Assembly: GCA_900552985.1 (NCBI GenBank) | Contig: USBP01000008.1 | Coordinates: 1 to 17,703 of the forward strand | From: an uncultured Oscillospiraceae bacterium | Lineage (GTDB): Bacteria > Bacillota > Clostridia > Oscillospirales > Acutalibacteraceae | DNA length: 17,703 bases | Direction of reading: 5' to 3' | In this document: positions 7,599 through 15,037 of the stretch, one piece after another | How positions within the stretch are numbered: the first letter of the stretch is position 1 | How the letters are laid out: the number at the start of each line of letters is the position of its first letter | Notes under the pieces: model-generated | Database searches by the model: none | The model's input: the letters and a program-made list of their open reading frames with translations, nothing else | What the model was told of the DNA's origin: nothing | Translations under genes and position numbers: made by a program

Positions 7599-7685
7599 GG
7601 CAGGGTCCTGCCCATCGGGCCTACACCGGTGAACAAGGGGACGCAGCGGCTGCCTGCGCGGCGATCCAAGCGGCGTTGCCCCTTG
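7599..7685 (-). ncRNA. Structured 5' leader of the response regulator mRNA
   Basis: Two inverted repeats lie between the promoter and the ribosome site. The larger pairs 7634-7644 (CAAGGGGACGC) with 7673-7685 (GCGT-TG-CCCCTTG), an 11-bp stem with a 2-base bulge around a GC-rich 28-base apical part. The smaller is GGCAGG (7599-7604) with CCTGCC (7607-7612), only 8 bases before the AGGAGG. No known riboswitch was recognised; this may be a cis-regulatory RNA or just a stable leader. Confidence 0.4.
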
Positions 7686-7708
7686 CATGGTGCGTTCTGT
7701 TCGTATTC

Positions 7709-7737
7709 ATTATATCGCGAAACGAGAGCGGTTGATG
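7709..7737 (-). promoter_or_regulatory. Probable promoter of the response regulator/kinase/htrA genes
   Basis: On the minus strand a perfect TATAAT (7709-7714) lies downstream of a very A/T-rich tract (7740-7760) that could serve as an UP element. The -35 hexamer at 17-base spacing (CATCAA, 7732-7737) is poor, so an activator or the regulator itself may be needed. It implies a 5' leader of about 130 nt. Confidence 0.5.
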
Positions 7738-7768
7738 AATATTTTTTAAATTTTTAAGAACGAATGGA

Positions 7769-7800
7769 AAAGCGCGGGAGAAAACGTTCCCCCGCGCTTT
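7769..7800 (-). terminator. Terminator of the surface-protein gene
   Basis: AAAGCGCGGG (7769-7778) and CCCGCGCTTT (7791-7800) form a 10-bp stem with a 12-base loop, starting 16 bases past the stop at 7816. On the minus strand the stem ends in CTTTTCC, a short U tract. Confidence 0.75.
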
Positions 7801-7815
7801 GAATCCTGTTATCGA

Positions 7816-9575
7816 TTAAAACCGATTCTTCGGTTTCTTAGGCTTTTTCACCTTGGCGCCCTTCCCACGATGGAACAGCTCCGGCTTCTTTTTATAGAGG
7901 ATCACCAGCGCGATCACAATTAACACCGCACAGATGGGCAGCACAATGCTGATAACCTTCCGCCAGACGGAACTGCTGCCATCCGCAGCATCCGCCATTG
8001 CCGGCTCTGCCGTTGTGCCCTCGGTGCTTTCACCGTCGTCAAGCACCACAAGGCCGTCGTTCATGCCGATCACATTGCCGTTTTCATCTGTAACATATTC
8101 CGCGCCGGCGGGCAGGCTGTATTCGTCGCCGTTTTCATCAATATAGACCAGGCTGCCATCCGGTAAAACCATGGATTCCAGCTCTCCCGTAGGGATTTCA
8201 TAGGAGGGATATTTCAGGGGGGGGAGCGTCGGGTAGGTTTCGTCCGGCAGATCCTCGGAGCCATTGATGATTTTTATGGAATAATTCATGGTTTCCGTTT
8301 TGCCCTCTACCGTATTGGTAACCTGATAGCTGAGCGTGGTGGATTGGCCGATCATGGAGAAATGGATCTCTGTGGCGCTGCCGCTTTTGATCTCCTGGCC
8401 ATTCACCGTGATTTTTGCCCCGTTTTTCAGGGCTGTGGCGCGCACACGGATATCCCGCAGCTTGTAGGGAAGCTTTACCTCATAATTGGAGATATCGCTG
8501 TAGAATTGATCCTCCAGCGGAAAATAACCGAGGCGCAGCACTTCCTCCCATGCCTGCTGATTGGTAAAATCCTTTGTAATTTTATCGCTGCCCTTTTCCT
8601 TGGCCATCTGACGCAGGGTCAGGCGGGGCACGTCCTCGTTTTCAAGCGCCTGCTGCATGTTCCAGGTGGCGTCCATCGCCGGAATATAGGGGATCGGCGC
8701 CGTTTTCAGCTCATAGCGCTGGCTAATCATGGCGGAGAGATAGGCAAGCCCCAGTTCCTCGTCGGAGATATCGTCCGGGTTTTTGATATCTGTGACCACG
8801 CCGTCCTTATAGAGCGGGTATTGCAAATCGACGATCAGCGTGCGGATCGTCATTAGCTTAAAAACCTTTTCATCCGGCATATCGTCCGGGATGGTGATGG
8901 CGCCATACCGCTCCTGCGCCAGGTTCCACTTCGCCAGAGCGAGCACCAGCTCCCGCACGGTTTCGAGGCCTTCCGGCAGCTCGAGCGCCTCATCCTGCGC
9001 TTCCATCATGGCAGCGAGATACTGTACCAACGCCTTTTCCAGCCCTGTGCCGGGCTCGATTGTCGGCACCTCCATCTTGTCCAACGAGGGGATGAGCTTA
9101 TAAATCTGATCTTTCATCAGGGCGTAAAGCAGGGTGACGTAGGTTTCGGTGTTTTCGTCATCCTCCGGCGGCATGGTGATTCCGTTTTCTGTCAGCCAGG
9201 CGCGCATCTCCTCCTGCGAGACATCCTCTGTGATGCCCATGAAACGGATGACGTCGTTTGCAAAGCGCAGCGCGAGAATATATTGCTCATATCGCGCGTC
9301 TTCGTCCATCGTATAGGCGTTGACCCAATAAGAGATATCGCTTTCAAATTCACTCAGGCTTTTATCGTGCCGGTAGTCTGTCTGAGGCACCAGGGTGGCG
9401 GTTTCAAACGCGTAGCCGCCCTTGTCATAGGAGACGATCAGGCTTTGCAGCCAGGCGCTGCTCTCCGGCGTGGATTCAAATTGCTGCTCCACCTTTGCGG
9501 CATAGGCTACCCAGCCGGCGCACAGGCAGCCACAATCATGGCGAGCAAAAGGCTGAGCACTCGTTTGCTTTTCAT
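7816..9575 (-). CDS. Surface-anchored protein with cadherin-like domain; frameshift inside the signal peptide
   Basis: The main frame (downstream of about 9535) encodes an exported protein of about 550 mature residues. It has a long, mostly helical acidic region, a beta-rich segment that fits the cadherin-like beta-sandwich pattern (ATALKNGAKITVNGQEIKSG, ending MNYSIKIING), a Pro/Asp/Glu/Gly-rich linker, a membrane helix (22 residues, SIVLPICAVLIVIALV core) and a 25-residue Lys-rich tail: a type I anchored surface protein. The frame itself stays open to a TTG at 9600, but that start would overlap the ribosome site. The real start is clearly ATG 9575 (AAGGAG seven bases upstream), which encodes a signal peptide in another frame and stops at 9507. 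One added base near 9510-9535 fuses them into a 586-residue protein with an AYA/A signal peptidase site. As given, the gene is broken; it may be a sequencing error. Function unknown. Confidence 0.8.
9507..9575 (-). other. Signal-peptide fragment of the surface protein, out of frame
   Basis: This 22-codon frame starts at ATG 9575 and ends at a TAG (9507-9509). It begins with basic residues (MKSKR) and a hydrophobic core (VLSLLLAMIVAA), a near-ideal export signal, directly behind the promoter and AAGGAG site of the gene. It has to be joined to the long downstream frame by a -1 shift or one inserted base; the combined length (1760 + 1 bases) is then a multiple of three. If the frame were kept to residue 18 the VAAC sequence would resemble a lipobox, but the restored AYA/A site fits a membrane-anchored protein better. 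Confidence 0.75.
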
Positions 9576-9638
9576 TGGAACACTCCTTTGAGACGGACAA
9601 TGTCTGCTTGCGACAATATTCCCATCGATACGGTATCC

Positions 9639-9667
9639 ATTTTAATCGCTCGGGGAAACAAAGTCAA
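9639..9667 (-). promoter_or_regulatory. Promoter of the surface-protein gene
   Basis: On the minus strand TTGACT (9662-9667) and TAAAAT (9639-9644) are separated by exactly 17 bases, each one mismatch from the sigma-A consensus. Transcription would start near 9632, giving a leader of about 57 nt before the ATG at 9575. This shows the signal-peptide ATG, not the upstream TTG, is the intended start. Confidence 0.75.
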
Positions 9668-9777
9668 GGCGGGGGAAAAGATTCCTGCGGATTGTTTCCC
9701 ATAGGTTGCCTGCCGGCCGGCAGCGGATAGTCTTTATCAGCGCTACCATGGGAGAAAGCGATGCCTGCGGCAGGGAT

Positions 9778-9818
9778 AAACAGGGCGGCTGCACGTTGAA
9801 GTTGCAGCCGCCCTGTTT
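9778..9818 (-). terminator. Terminator of the metallophosphoesterase gene
   Basis: AAACAGGGCGGCTGCA (9778-9793) and TGCAGCCGCCCTGTTT (9803-9818) form a perfect 16-bp stem with a 9-base loop, 17 bases beyond the stop at 9836. On the minus strand it is followed by a short ATCC tail after GTTT, so it is strong in stem but modest in U tract. Confidence 0.75.
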
Positions 9819-9835
9819 GGTAAGCGGGAAGGGCT

Positions 9836-11029
9836 TTAAAGCAGAGTGGGAAGAATTTCTAAAAATGCGCACAGCAGCTTTTTGGCCAGCAGATAGCCAT
9901 ACAGCAGCACGTTATCGATGGTGCGAACAGCAATCAGATCCACCAGCAGACATCCGCCGTTATCCGGCATAATATCCCCGTATTTAACAAGATAGGTATG
10001 ATAGTTCCAGGCGTCGTTCTCATTCAGGGTAAAAATACGCATGCTGCGGTTTAGCCCATCTCCATACAGATGAAATCCGCAGCCGGCGTTATAGCCAAGG
10101 GTAATCCCGTCGTCTGTTTTACCAACCATATTATTGGTGTGATCATGGCCAAAGAAAGCGCCTGCGATATCGCCTTGCTTCAACCAGCTGTCATATTGCC
10201 CGTGATCCTCGTAAGAGGCACACGGGCCTTCCTTCACAACGCCCTGCGCCTTGGATTCGTCCACTACGAACCACTTTGCAGCATAAGGCCCGCTGCCGCG
10301 CACAGAGCCCGGCACGCCAAAGGGAACCTCTTTGAGCAAGTCATAAATTTGCGGAACCGGAATATGCTGGAACAAAAGCGAGGGCACAGGCACGCCGCCG
10401 TTTTCTGCTTTGAGCCGGTTGCTGGTCTGCTCATACCATTCAATCTGGTTCTGATGGACGCCGTCATAATTACCGTTTGCATCGTAATCGTTGGAATCCA
10501 TCATATAAATATTGAAAGCGGTGTGGCTCGCGTCACTGCTCAGAATCGGCAGATTATAGGTGCCGACGCCGTCGAGCGCATCCCCTTCGTCGATTGCCAG
10601 ACAGTTATCGTATGCCATAAACATGGCCATCTGCTCTTCCTTCGTGGCCACTCGGGATTCCCCGTCGTGATTGCCGAAGACGACCGCAAAGGGGATATCA
10701 CGCCGAACAAGGGGCTGGACGATCTGATCGATAGCGGCCCGCACTTCCTCCACAGTGGCGCCAATCCATTTCCCTGCAATGTTGTCTCCGGTGAAAACGA
10801 CCAGATCAGGCATTTCCTGCTCCAATGCTGCCTCGATGAAATTCAGCATGCGCTGGTCGGCCTGATCCGTATCCTGCGTGTCGGAGATCATCATGATTTT
10901 GAACGTTCCGTCCCGGTGGAATTGCAGGGGGCGGGCATTGCGTACGGACGGGGCTGCTGTGGCCATAGGAGCCAGAACAGCCATAATTAAGGAAAACACA
11001 ATCAGGATAGACAGAATACGCTTTTTCAT
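9836..11029 (-). CDS. Exported calcineurin-like metallophosphoesterase
   Basis: The 397-residue product starts with a signal peptide (KKR, hydrophobic core 5-20, cleavage near ATA-A at 24-26). A calcineurin-like phosphoesterase domain follows with the two-metal ligand set: Asp50/Gln52 (MISDTQ), Asp82/Asn83 (FTGDN), Asn120/His121 (GNHDGE), His222 (QHIPVP) and His295/His297 (GHDH). Position 52 is Gln where most families have His. Such enzymes hydrolyse phosphomono- or diesters outside the membrane; this one resembles the purple-acid-phosphatase-like PAP28/29 type in motif order. The last 28 residues are hydrophobic (LLYGYLLAKK, LLCAFLEILP) and could hold it at the membrane. The ATG follows GAGAGGGA. 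It is divergent from the GH123-like gene and ends in its own hairpin, so it is probably monocistronic. Substrate unknown. Confidence 0.9.
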   Translation of the reverse strand: MKKRILSILIVFSLIMAVLAPMATAAPSVRNARPLQFHRDGTFKIMMISDTQDTDQADQRMLNFIEAALEQEMPDLVVFTGDNIAGKWIGATVEEVRAAIDQIVQPLVRRDIPFAVVFGNHDGESRVATKEEQMAMFMAYDNCLAIDEGDALDGVGTYNLPILSSDASHTAFNIYMMDSNDYDANGNYDGVHQNQIEWYEQTSNRLKAENGGVPVPSLLFQHIPVPQIYDLLKEVPFGVPGSVRGSGPYAAKWFVVDESKAQGVVKEGPCASYEDHGQYDSWLKQGDIAGAFFGHDHTNNMVGKTDDGITLGYNAGCGFHLYGDGLNRSMRIFTLNENDAWNYHTYLVKYGDIMPDNGGCLLVDLIAVRTIDNVLLYGYLLAKKLLCAFLEILPTLL

Positions 11030-11048
11030 AAAAATCCCTCTCTCTTAG

Positions 11049-11064
11049 GCGGTCTTTTAACCGC
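11049..11064 (-). repeat. Small hairpin in the leader of the metallophosphoesterase gene
   Basis: GCGGT (11049-11053) and ACCGC (11060-11064) form a 5-bp stem with a 6-base loop in the first 30 bases of the predicted transcript. It could be a leader hairpin or an operator half-site pair; little more can be said. Confidence 0.3.
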
Positions 11065-11079
11065 TATTTAAATATAAAA

Positions 11080-11107
11080 ATTATATATCGTTTATATTTT
11101 TTATCAA
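11080..11107 (-). promoter_or_regulatory. Promoter of the metallophosphoesterase gene
   Basis: On the minus strand TTGATA (11102-11107) and TATAAT (11080-11085) are 16 bases apart. A 9-bp inverted repeat, AAATATAAA (11070-11078) and TTTATATTT (11091-11099), brackets the -10, so a repressor binding there would block it, though in such A/T-rich DNA chance is possible. Confidence 0.65.
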
Positions 11108-11411
11108 GTATTTATATCTTCAGTGTACAAGGGTACCCATCGGTTTTCAGCGCCATGGCCGCGCCCCTGGCTGCGTTATCCTCCCTGCTTTCTCGCCGCC
11201 CTGCCGTGCCTGAAACGCAGCGAGCACCCGTCTGAGCCCGCCGGGCGGCGATGTCCCTCTTGCACACGGATGCTAATGATATAAAACGACTTTTTAGAAT
11301 GTTACCCCTCAAAATCGTGATAGGATGCAGCCGGCTTGGAGAGCCATCCCATCCCATTTGGCGGGAAGAGGTGTTTGAAAGAAATTTACGGCTTTGCGCT
11401 CAAGTTTAGGC
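11108..11411. other. Intergenic region between divergent genes, no gene seen
   Basis: About 300 bases between the two divergent promoters. Frames here (including 11112-11357 minus) lack a ribosome site and protein-like composition. It contains GC-rich short inverted repeats (for example CCGCCGGGCGG near 11240) but no recognised element. Confidence 0.5.
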
Positions 11412-11440
11412 TTGCCCTTTTACGGGGAAATTGTTATGAT
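11412..11440 (+). promoter_or_regulatory. Probable promoter of the GH123-like gene
   Basis: TTGCCC (11412-11417) and TATGAT (11435-11440) are separated by 17 bases. Transcription would begin near 11447, after the two upstream in-frame start candidates at 11394 and 11436, which supports the ATG at 11478 as the translation start. Confidence 0.55.
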
Positions 11441-11477
11441 GCATACGGATATTTTTATGCAGGAAGGGATTGCTTTT

Positions 11478-13184
11478 ATGAAACCCAAACTTATGCTGCG
11501 CATTGCCAACTCCGATTTGCTGCCGACACAGGAGCGTTACGCCGAATTGCTGAATGCCGGCGATGCAGGCAATGCAGCGACGGCCTGGCGTGGGGATACG
11601 GCCATTTATCTGCTTGTGCTGCTCAGCGGGGAGGCGCGAGTCAGCGGGATACGCGCTGTGGCAGGCGCCTTTCGGGCGGAGGAGAGCGAGATCACCCCGG
11701 ACGCGGTCGCCTGCGCATTCCTGAGCGAGACCAAGGCCTTTGTGGGCAACGGGAAAAAGGATGACGGTTCCCGCCAGAGTTTCCCGGATGTGCTGTATGG
11801 GCCTGGCCCGATCAGCCTGGAGCCTGAGCGGGTGCAGGGGATCTTTGTCTCCATCCGTGTGCCGGAGGCGGCCGCCCCGGGGCTTTACCGGGGCGAGATT
11901 CAGGTGACGGCCGAAGGCTTGAATACTCCGCTGAAACAGGAGCTGTCTCTGGAGGTGCTGGATGTGGTGCAGCCGAAGCCGGAGGATTACCGTTTTGATA
12001 TTGAGCTGTGGCAATACCCTTACCGTGTGGCGCAGTATTATGGGTTAGAGCCCTTTTCACAGGAGCATTTGGATGTGCTCCGCCCTCATATGCAGCGTTA
12101 CCGTGAGATGGGAGGGCATGCGATTACAGCCAGCATCGTGGAGGAGCCGTGGAACGGGCAGACCTACGGTGCATACCCTTCCATGGTGAAATGGATTCGC
12201 CGCGCAGATAAAAGCTTTGTATTTGATTTTTCAGATTTTGACCGGTGGGTGGGATTTTGCCGCGAATTGGGCCTTGGCGATAAGATTGTCTGCTACAGCC
12301 TGATCCCGTGGGGGCACAAGGTGGCCTATTATGATGAAAGGAAAAAGCGGATGAAATCTGCCGCCCCGCGCCCCGGCACCTTCCGCTACCGCAAGCTGTG
12401 GACGCCGTTTTTGCAGGCGCTCTGCACCCATGCACAGGAGAAGGGCTGGTACGACCAGCTCTATATCGGCATTGATGAGCGCAAGCGCATGAAAAAAGCC
12501 TATGATCTGATCGATAAAGTCACAGGCGCTTTTGGCGCGCCGCTGAAAAAGGCGGCGGCAATGGATCATTTCAGCGCGGATTATTTTCCACTCATCGACC
12601 GCATGGCGAGCGTCAGCGTCGGCTCAGAGCCCGCCAAAAAGGCTCTGGGGGCCTATCGTACGCTCGCAAAGCGGCGCGGGGAGGCAGCGGGCTTGCAAAC
12701 GACGATGTATACCTGCGTCGGCCATTTCCCGAACAGCTTCACCTACAGCATGCCGGGGGAAAGCTATTGGACGATTTTCTTCTCTGCCGCACAGGGGGCG
12801 AACGGCTTCCTGCGCTGGGCCTATGACGCCTGGGTAAAGGATCCGCTGCGTGATACGACGCATGTCAGCTTTGAATCCGGCGATTGTTTCCTCGTCTATC
12901 CGGACGAGCCGGACGCCGCCCATCCGCAGACGAAATCCAGCGTGCGGCTGGAAAAGCTGGCGCAGGGGATGCGGGATATCAACAAGCTGCTTTTCCTTAT
13001 GGAGCAATCCGCGGCGATGGAGGAGAAAGCACGGCGGCTGCTCTCGCAGGTGCGGGCGGATTACACGCAGCAGGGAAACGCCGTGGCGGATGCAAAAACG
13101 CGCGCCCAGCTGCCGGCGGACATGGAAGCGCTGCGGCAGGGGCTGTGGGCGATGACGAGGGAGTTCCTGACTGGGCAAAATTAA
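11478..13184 (+). CDS. DUF4091 / GH123-like protein (putative glycosidase, no signal peptide)
   Basis: From the ATG at 11478 (GGAAGGGA upstream) the product is 568 residues. An N-terminal beta-rich region (about 1-165, with GIFVSIRVPE, AAAPGLYRGE and a LEVLDV edge strand) leads to a (beta/alpha)-barrel region (about 170-400). The DUF4091-type C-terminal part (about 405-505) includes GANGFLRWAYDAWVKDP and the ESGDCFLVYPDEP segment followed by SSVRLEKLAQGMRD. In GH123 enzymes an adjacent Asp-Glu pair is catalytic, and here LYIGIDERKR supplies Asp333-Glu334. GH123 members release beta-N-acetylgalactosamine. No signal peptide or anchor is seen, so a cytoplasmic location is inferred, unlike most described GH123/DUF4091 proteins. 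It begins after its own promoter and is divergent from the phosphoesterase gene. Sequence match is to the family pattern only; the substrate is not shown. Confidence 0.82.
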   Translation: MKPKLMLRIANSDLLPTQERYAELLNAGDAGNAATAWRGDTAIYLLVLLSGEARVSGIRAVAGAFRAEESEITPDAVACAFLSETKAFVGNGKKDDGSRQSFPDVLYGPGPISLEPERVQGIFVSIRVPEAAAPGLYRGEIQVTAEGLNTPLKQELSLEVLDVVQPKPEDYRFDIELWQYPYRVAQYYGLEPFSQEHLDVLRPHMQRYREMGGHAITASIVEEPWNGQTYGAYPSMVKWIRRADKSFVFDFSDFDRWVGFCRELGLGDKIVCYSLIPWGHKVAYYDERKKRMKSAAPRPGTFRYRKLWTPFLQALCTHAQEKGWYDQLYIGIDERKRMKKAYDLIDKVTGAFGAPLKKAAAMDHFSADYFPLIDRMASVSVGSEPAKKALGAYRTLAKRRGEAAGLQTTMYTCVGHFPNSFTYSMPGESYWTIFFSAAQGANGFLRWAYDAWVKDPLRDTTHVSFESGDCFLVYPDEPDAAHPQTKSSVRLEKLAQGMRDINKLLFLMEQSAAMEEKARRLLSQVRADYTQQGNAVADAKTRAQLPADMEALRQGLWAMTREFLTGQN

Positions 13185-13202
13185 CGAGGATAGCCGGGGG
13201 GG

Positions 13203-13241
13203 TTGCCGCAGGCTGTTTTACGGCGGCCCTCTTTTCTAATA
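13203..13241 (+). terminator. Weak terminator candidate after the GH123-like gene
   Basis: GCCGC and GCGGC near 13204-13231 can pair around a 13-base loop and are followed by a CTCTTTTCT tract. The stem is short (5 bp plus adjacent G/C), so efficiency is doubtful, though a consensus glpK promoter 50 bases on makes an end here sensible. Confidence 0.4.
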
Positions 13242-13279
13242 AAATTTTTGGATTTTTATGCGGAGAATTATGAAAGCTG

Positions 13280-13308
13280 TTGACATTGCCTGCGAGTTGC
13301 GATAAAAT
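13280..13308 (+). promoter_or_regulatory. Consensus promoter of glpK
   Basis: A perfect TTGACA (13280-13285) and TAAAAT (13303-13308) are separated by 17 bases, the strongest sigma-A-like match in the window. Transcription would start near 13315, leaving an unusually long leader of about 147 nt before the glpK ATG. Confidence 0.85.
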
Positions 13309-13331
13309 AAACTCGGAATTGAATAAGGAAA

Positions 13332-13413
13332 AGAATACGAGTGTATTTCTAGGAGATATGAGAATAGAAACGGCTCCCGTACGGTGGGGTGTGTTTTCTG
13401 TTCTTTTTTCTTT
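13332..13413 (+). promoter_or_regulatory. glpK leader with hairpins and a T tract (possible attenuator)
   Basis: The leader holds a small stem, AATAC (13334-13338) with GTATT (13343-13347), then a looser one that can pair AGAAAC (13366-13371) with GTTTTCT (13393-13399) around a CCC/GGG inner pairing. It is directly followed by the T tract TTCTTTTTTCTTT (13401-13413). This layout recalls leader terminators of glycerol operons controlled by the GlpP antiterminator in Bacillus, but the stem is imperfect and no GlpP gene is in view. Confidence 0.35.
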
Positions 13414-13465
13414 ATATCAATCGACGTGCGCCGCGCGATACGGAGGCACACAGGGGAGGTTATGA
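13358..13465 (+). CDS. Putative 35-residue leader peptide overlapping the glpK start
   Basis: An ATG at 13358 with AGGAG just two bases upstream opens a 35-codon frame (starting [11 protein letters not shown], ending TQGRL). Its TGA overlaps the glpK ATG in an ATGA arrangement, a classic layout for translational coupling. It spans the T tract of the leader. The tight ribosome spacing and the lack of any family match make it uncertain; it may be an untranslated frame or a leader peptide. Translation could influence the folding of the leader hairpin. Confidence 0.3.
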   Translation: MRIETAPVRWGVFSVLFSLYQSTCAARYGGTQGRL

Positions 13466-14973
13466 ATTTGGGGAAATATGTGCTGGCGCTTGACCAGGGC
13501 ACCACAAGCTCGCGGGCGATCGTGTTTGACAAACGCGGGCGGATTCTGGCGAAAGCGCAGCGGGAGTTCGGCCAGATCTATCCCAACGCAGGCTGGGTGG
13601 AGCACGACCCGATGGAGATTCTCTATAGCCAGCTGCAATCGGTGGCAACGGTGCTTGCCTCCGGGGAGGTCGATGCCAGGGAGATTGCCGCAATTGGCAT
13701 CACCAATCAGCGCGAGACGACGATCCTCTGGGATAAAACAACGGGTAAGCCGGTTTATAACGCGATCGTCTGGCAGTGCCGCCGCACGTCAGATTACTGC
13801 ACACAGTTAAAAAACGAGGGGCTTGAGCCCTATGTGCGGGAAAAAACCGGTCTGATTATTGATGCTTATTTCTCTGCAACAAAAATTAAATGGATTTTTG
13901 ACAATGTGCCTGGTGTGAAGGCGCTGGCGGATCAGGGCAGGCTCCTGTTCGGCACGGTGGAGACCTGGCTGATTTGGAACCTGACCGGCGGCAAGGTGCA
14001 TGTAACGGATTATTCCAACGCTTCCCGTACCATGCTGTTTGATGTGGATAACCTCTGTTGGGATGAGGTGCTCTGCAAGCGGTTTGAGATACCCATGTCA
14101 ATTCTGCCTGCTCCCGTTCCTTCCAGCCAGGTGTATGGGAAAGTAGCGCCAGGTATCCTGGGCCTTGAGCAGATTGAGGGCGTGCCCATTAGCGGAGCCA
14201 TCGGCGACCAGCCGGCCGCACTGTTTGGCCAGGCGTGCTTTCAGCCCGGACAGGCGAAGAATACATATGGCACCGGTTGTTTCCTGTTAATGAACACGGG
14301 CGACCGGCGGATTCATTCGCAGTATAACCTGCTTTCCGGCGTAGCCTGGGGGCTGGACGGCAAGGTGGAATATGCGTTGGAGGGCAGCGCCTTCAATGCG
14401 GGCTCTGTAATCAAATGGCTGCGCGACGAGCTGCATATGATCGACACGGCGCGCCGCTGCGACGAGCTTGCAGAAAGCGTTCCGGATGCCAACGGCATGT
14501 ATCTTGTGCCCGCCTTTACGGGCCTTGGCGCGCCGTATTGGGATATGTATGCACGCGGTTGCATCGTGGGCCTGACCCGCGGCGTGAACCGGGCGCATTT
14601 TGCCCGCGCGGTGCTGGAGAGCATTACTTACCAGATGACGGATCTGCTGGAGGCGATGATCAGCGATTCCGGCATTGAGATGCGCGATCTGCGCGTGGAT
14701 GGCGGCGCGAGTGTGAGCGACATCATGATGCAGATTCAGGCGAATATGATCCAGACCTCTGTCAACCGCCCAAGGACGATTGAGACTACGGCTTTGGGCG
14801 CGGCGTATCTGGCGGGGCTGGCCGTCGGCGTCTGGAAGGATCGTGATGAAATCGAGCTCAACCGCGAGGTGGATCGCATATTCACCCCCCAGATGGATAA
14901 ACCTACCCGTGATAAGCTTTATGAGGGCTGGAAGCGGGCGGTTGGCCGTTCCCGCGACTGGGCGGAGCATTGA
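13462..14973 (+). CDS. glpK: Glycerol kinase
   Basis: The 503-residue product is a full-length FGGY-family glycerol kinase, which phosphorylates glycerol with ATP to sn-glycerol 3-phosphate in the cytoplasm. The ATP phosphate loop is [13 protein letters not shown] (11-23). Glycerol contacts are in NQRET (82-86, Arg84-Glu85) and AYFSATK (135-141), with catalytic Asp250 in [13 protein letters not shown]. The second FGGY signature includes the strand LRVDGGAS (410-417). The ATG at 13462 has AGGGGAGG six bases before it; the open frame back to 13384 is leader. The activation loop between Val224 and Gly246 has no histidine, unlike the HPr-phosphorylated enterococcal enzyme (His232 there, from memory). 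It leads the glpK, dehydrogenase, malic enzyme group; no glpD or glpF is adjacent in this window. Confidence 0.96.
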   Translation: MNLGKYVLALDQGTTSSRAIVFDKRGRILAKAQREFGQIYPNAGWVEHDPMEILYSQLQSVATVLASGEVDAREIAAIGITNQRETTILWDKTTGKPVYNAIVWQCRRTSDYCTQLKNEGLEPYVREKTGLIIDAYFSATKIKWIFDNVPGVKALADQGRLLFGTVETWLIWNLTGGKVHVTDYSNASRTMLFDVDNLCWDEVLCKRFEIPMSILPAPVPSSQVYGKVAPGILGLEQIEGVPISGAIGDQPAALFGQACFQPGQAKNTYGTGCFLLMNTGDRRIHSQYNLLSGVAWGLDGKVEYALEGSAFNAGSVIKWLRDELHMIDTARRCDELAESVPDANGMYLVPAFTGLGAPYWDMYARGCIVGLTRGVNRAHFARAVLESITYQMTDLLEAMISDSGIEMRDLRVDGGASVSDIMMQIQANMIQTSVNRPRTIETTALGAAYLAGLAVGVWKDRDEIELNREVDRIFTPQMDKPTRDKLYEGWKRAVGRSRDWAEH

Positions 14974-14979
14974 CAGGGC

Positions 14980-14999
14980 AGGGGAAGCTCCCCTCTTTC
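14980..14999 (+). terminator. Short hairpin between glpK and the dehydrogenase gene
   Basis: AGGGGA (14980-14985) and TCCCCT (14989-14994) form a 6-bp stem with a 3-base loop, seven bases after the glpK stop, followed by CTTTCT. It may be a weak terminator or an attenuator reducing expression of the downstream gene, which begins at 15038. Confidence 0.35.
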
Positions 15000-15037
15000 T
15001 CAATTGTTTTGAAATCTGAAAAATGGAGTGATTCATT

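Noticed and set aside
7571..7669. 33-codon N-terminal extension of the response regulator
   Set aside because: The receiver domain begins directly after the ATG at 7570, which has AGGAGG; the extension overlaps predicted leader hairpins.
9576..9600. TTG start at 9600 for the surface protein
   Set aside because: The codon lies upstream of the AAGGAG site and gives an Arg-His-Asp-containing N-terminus unlike a signal peptide.
11394..11477. Earlier starts for the GH123-like gene
   Set aside because: They fall in or before the predicted -10 at 11435-11440, and the ATG at 11478 has a better ribosome site.
13271..13285. Catabolite-response (cre) element at the glpK promoter
   Set aside because: TGAAAGCTGTTGACA departs from the cre consensus at several positions and has the wrong centre spacing.
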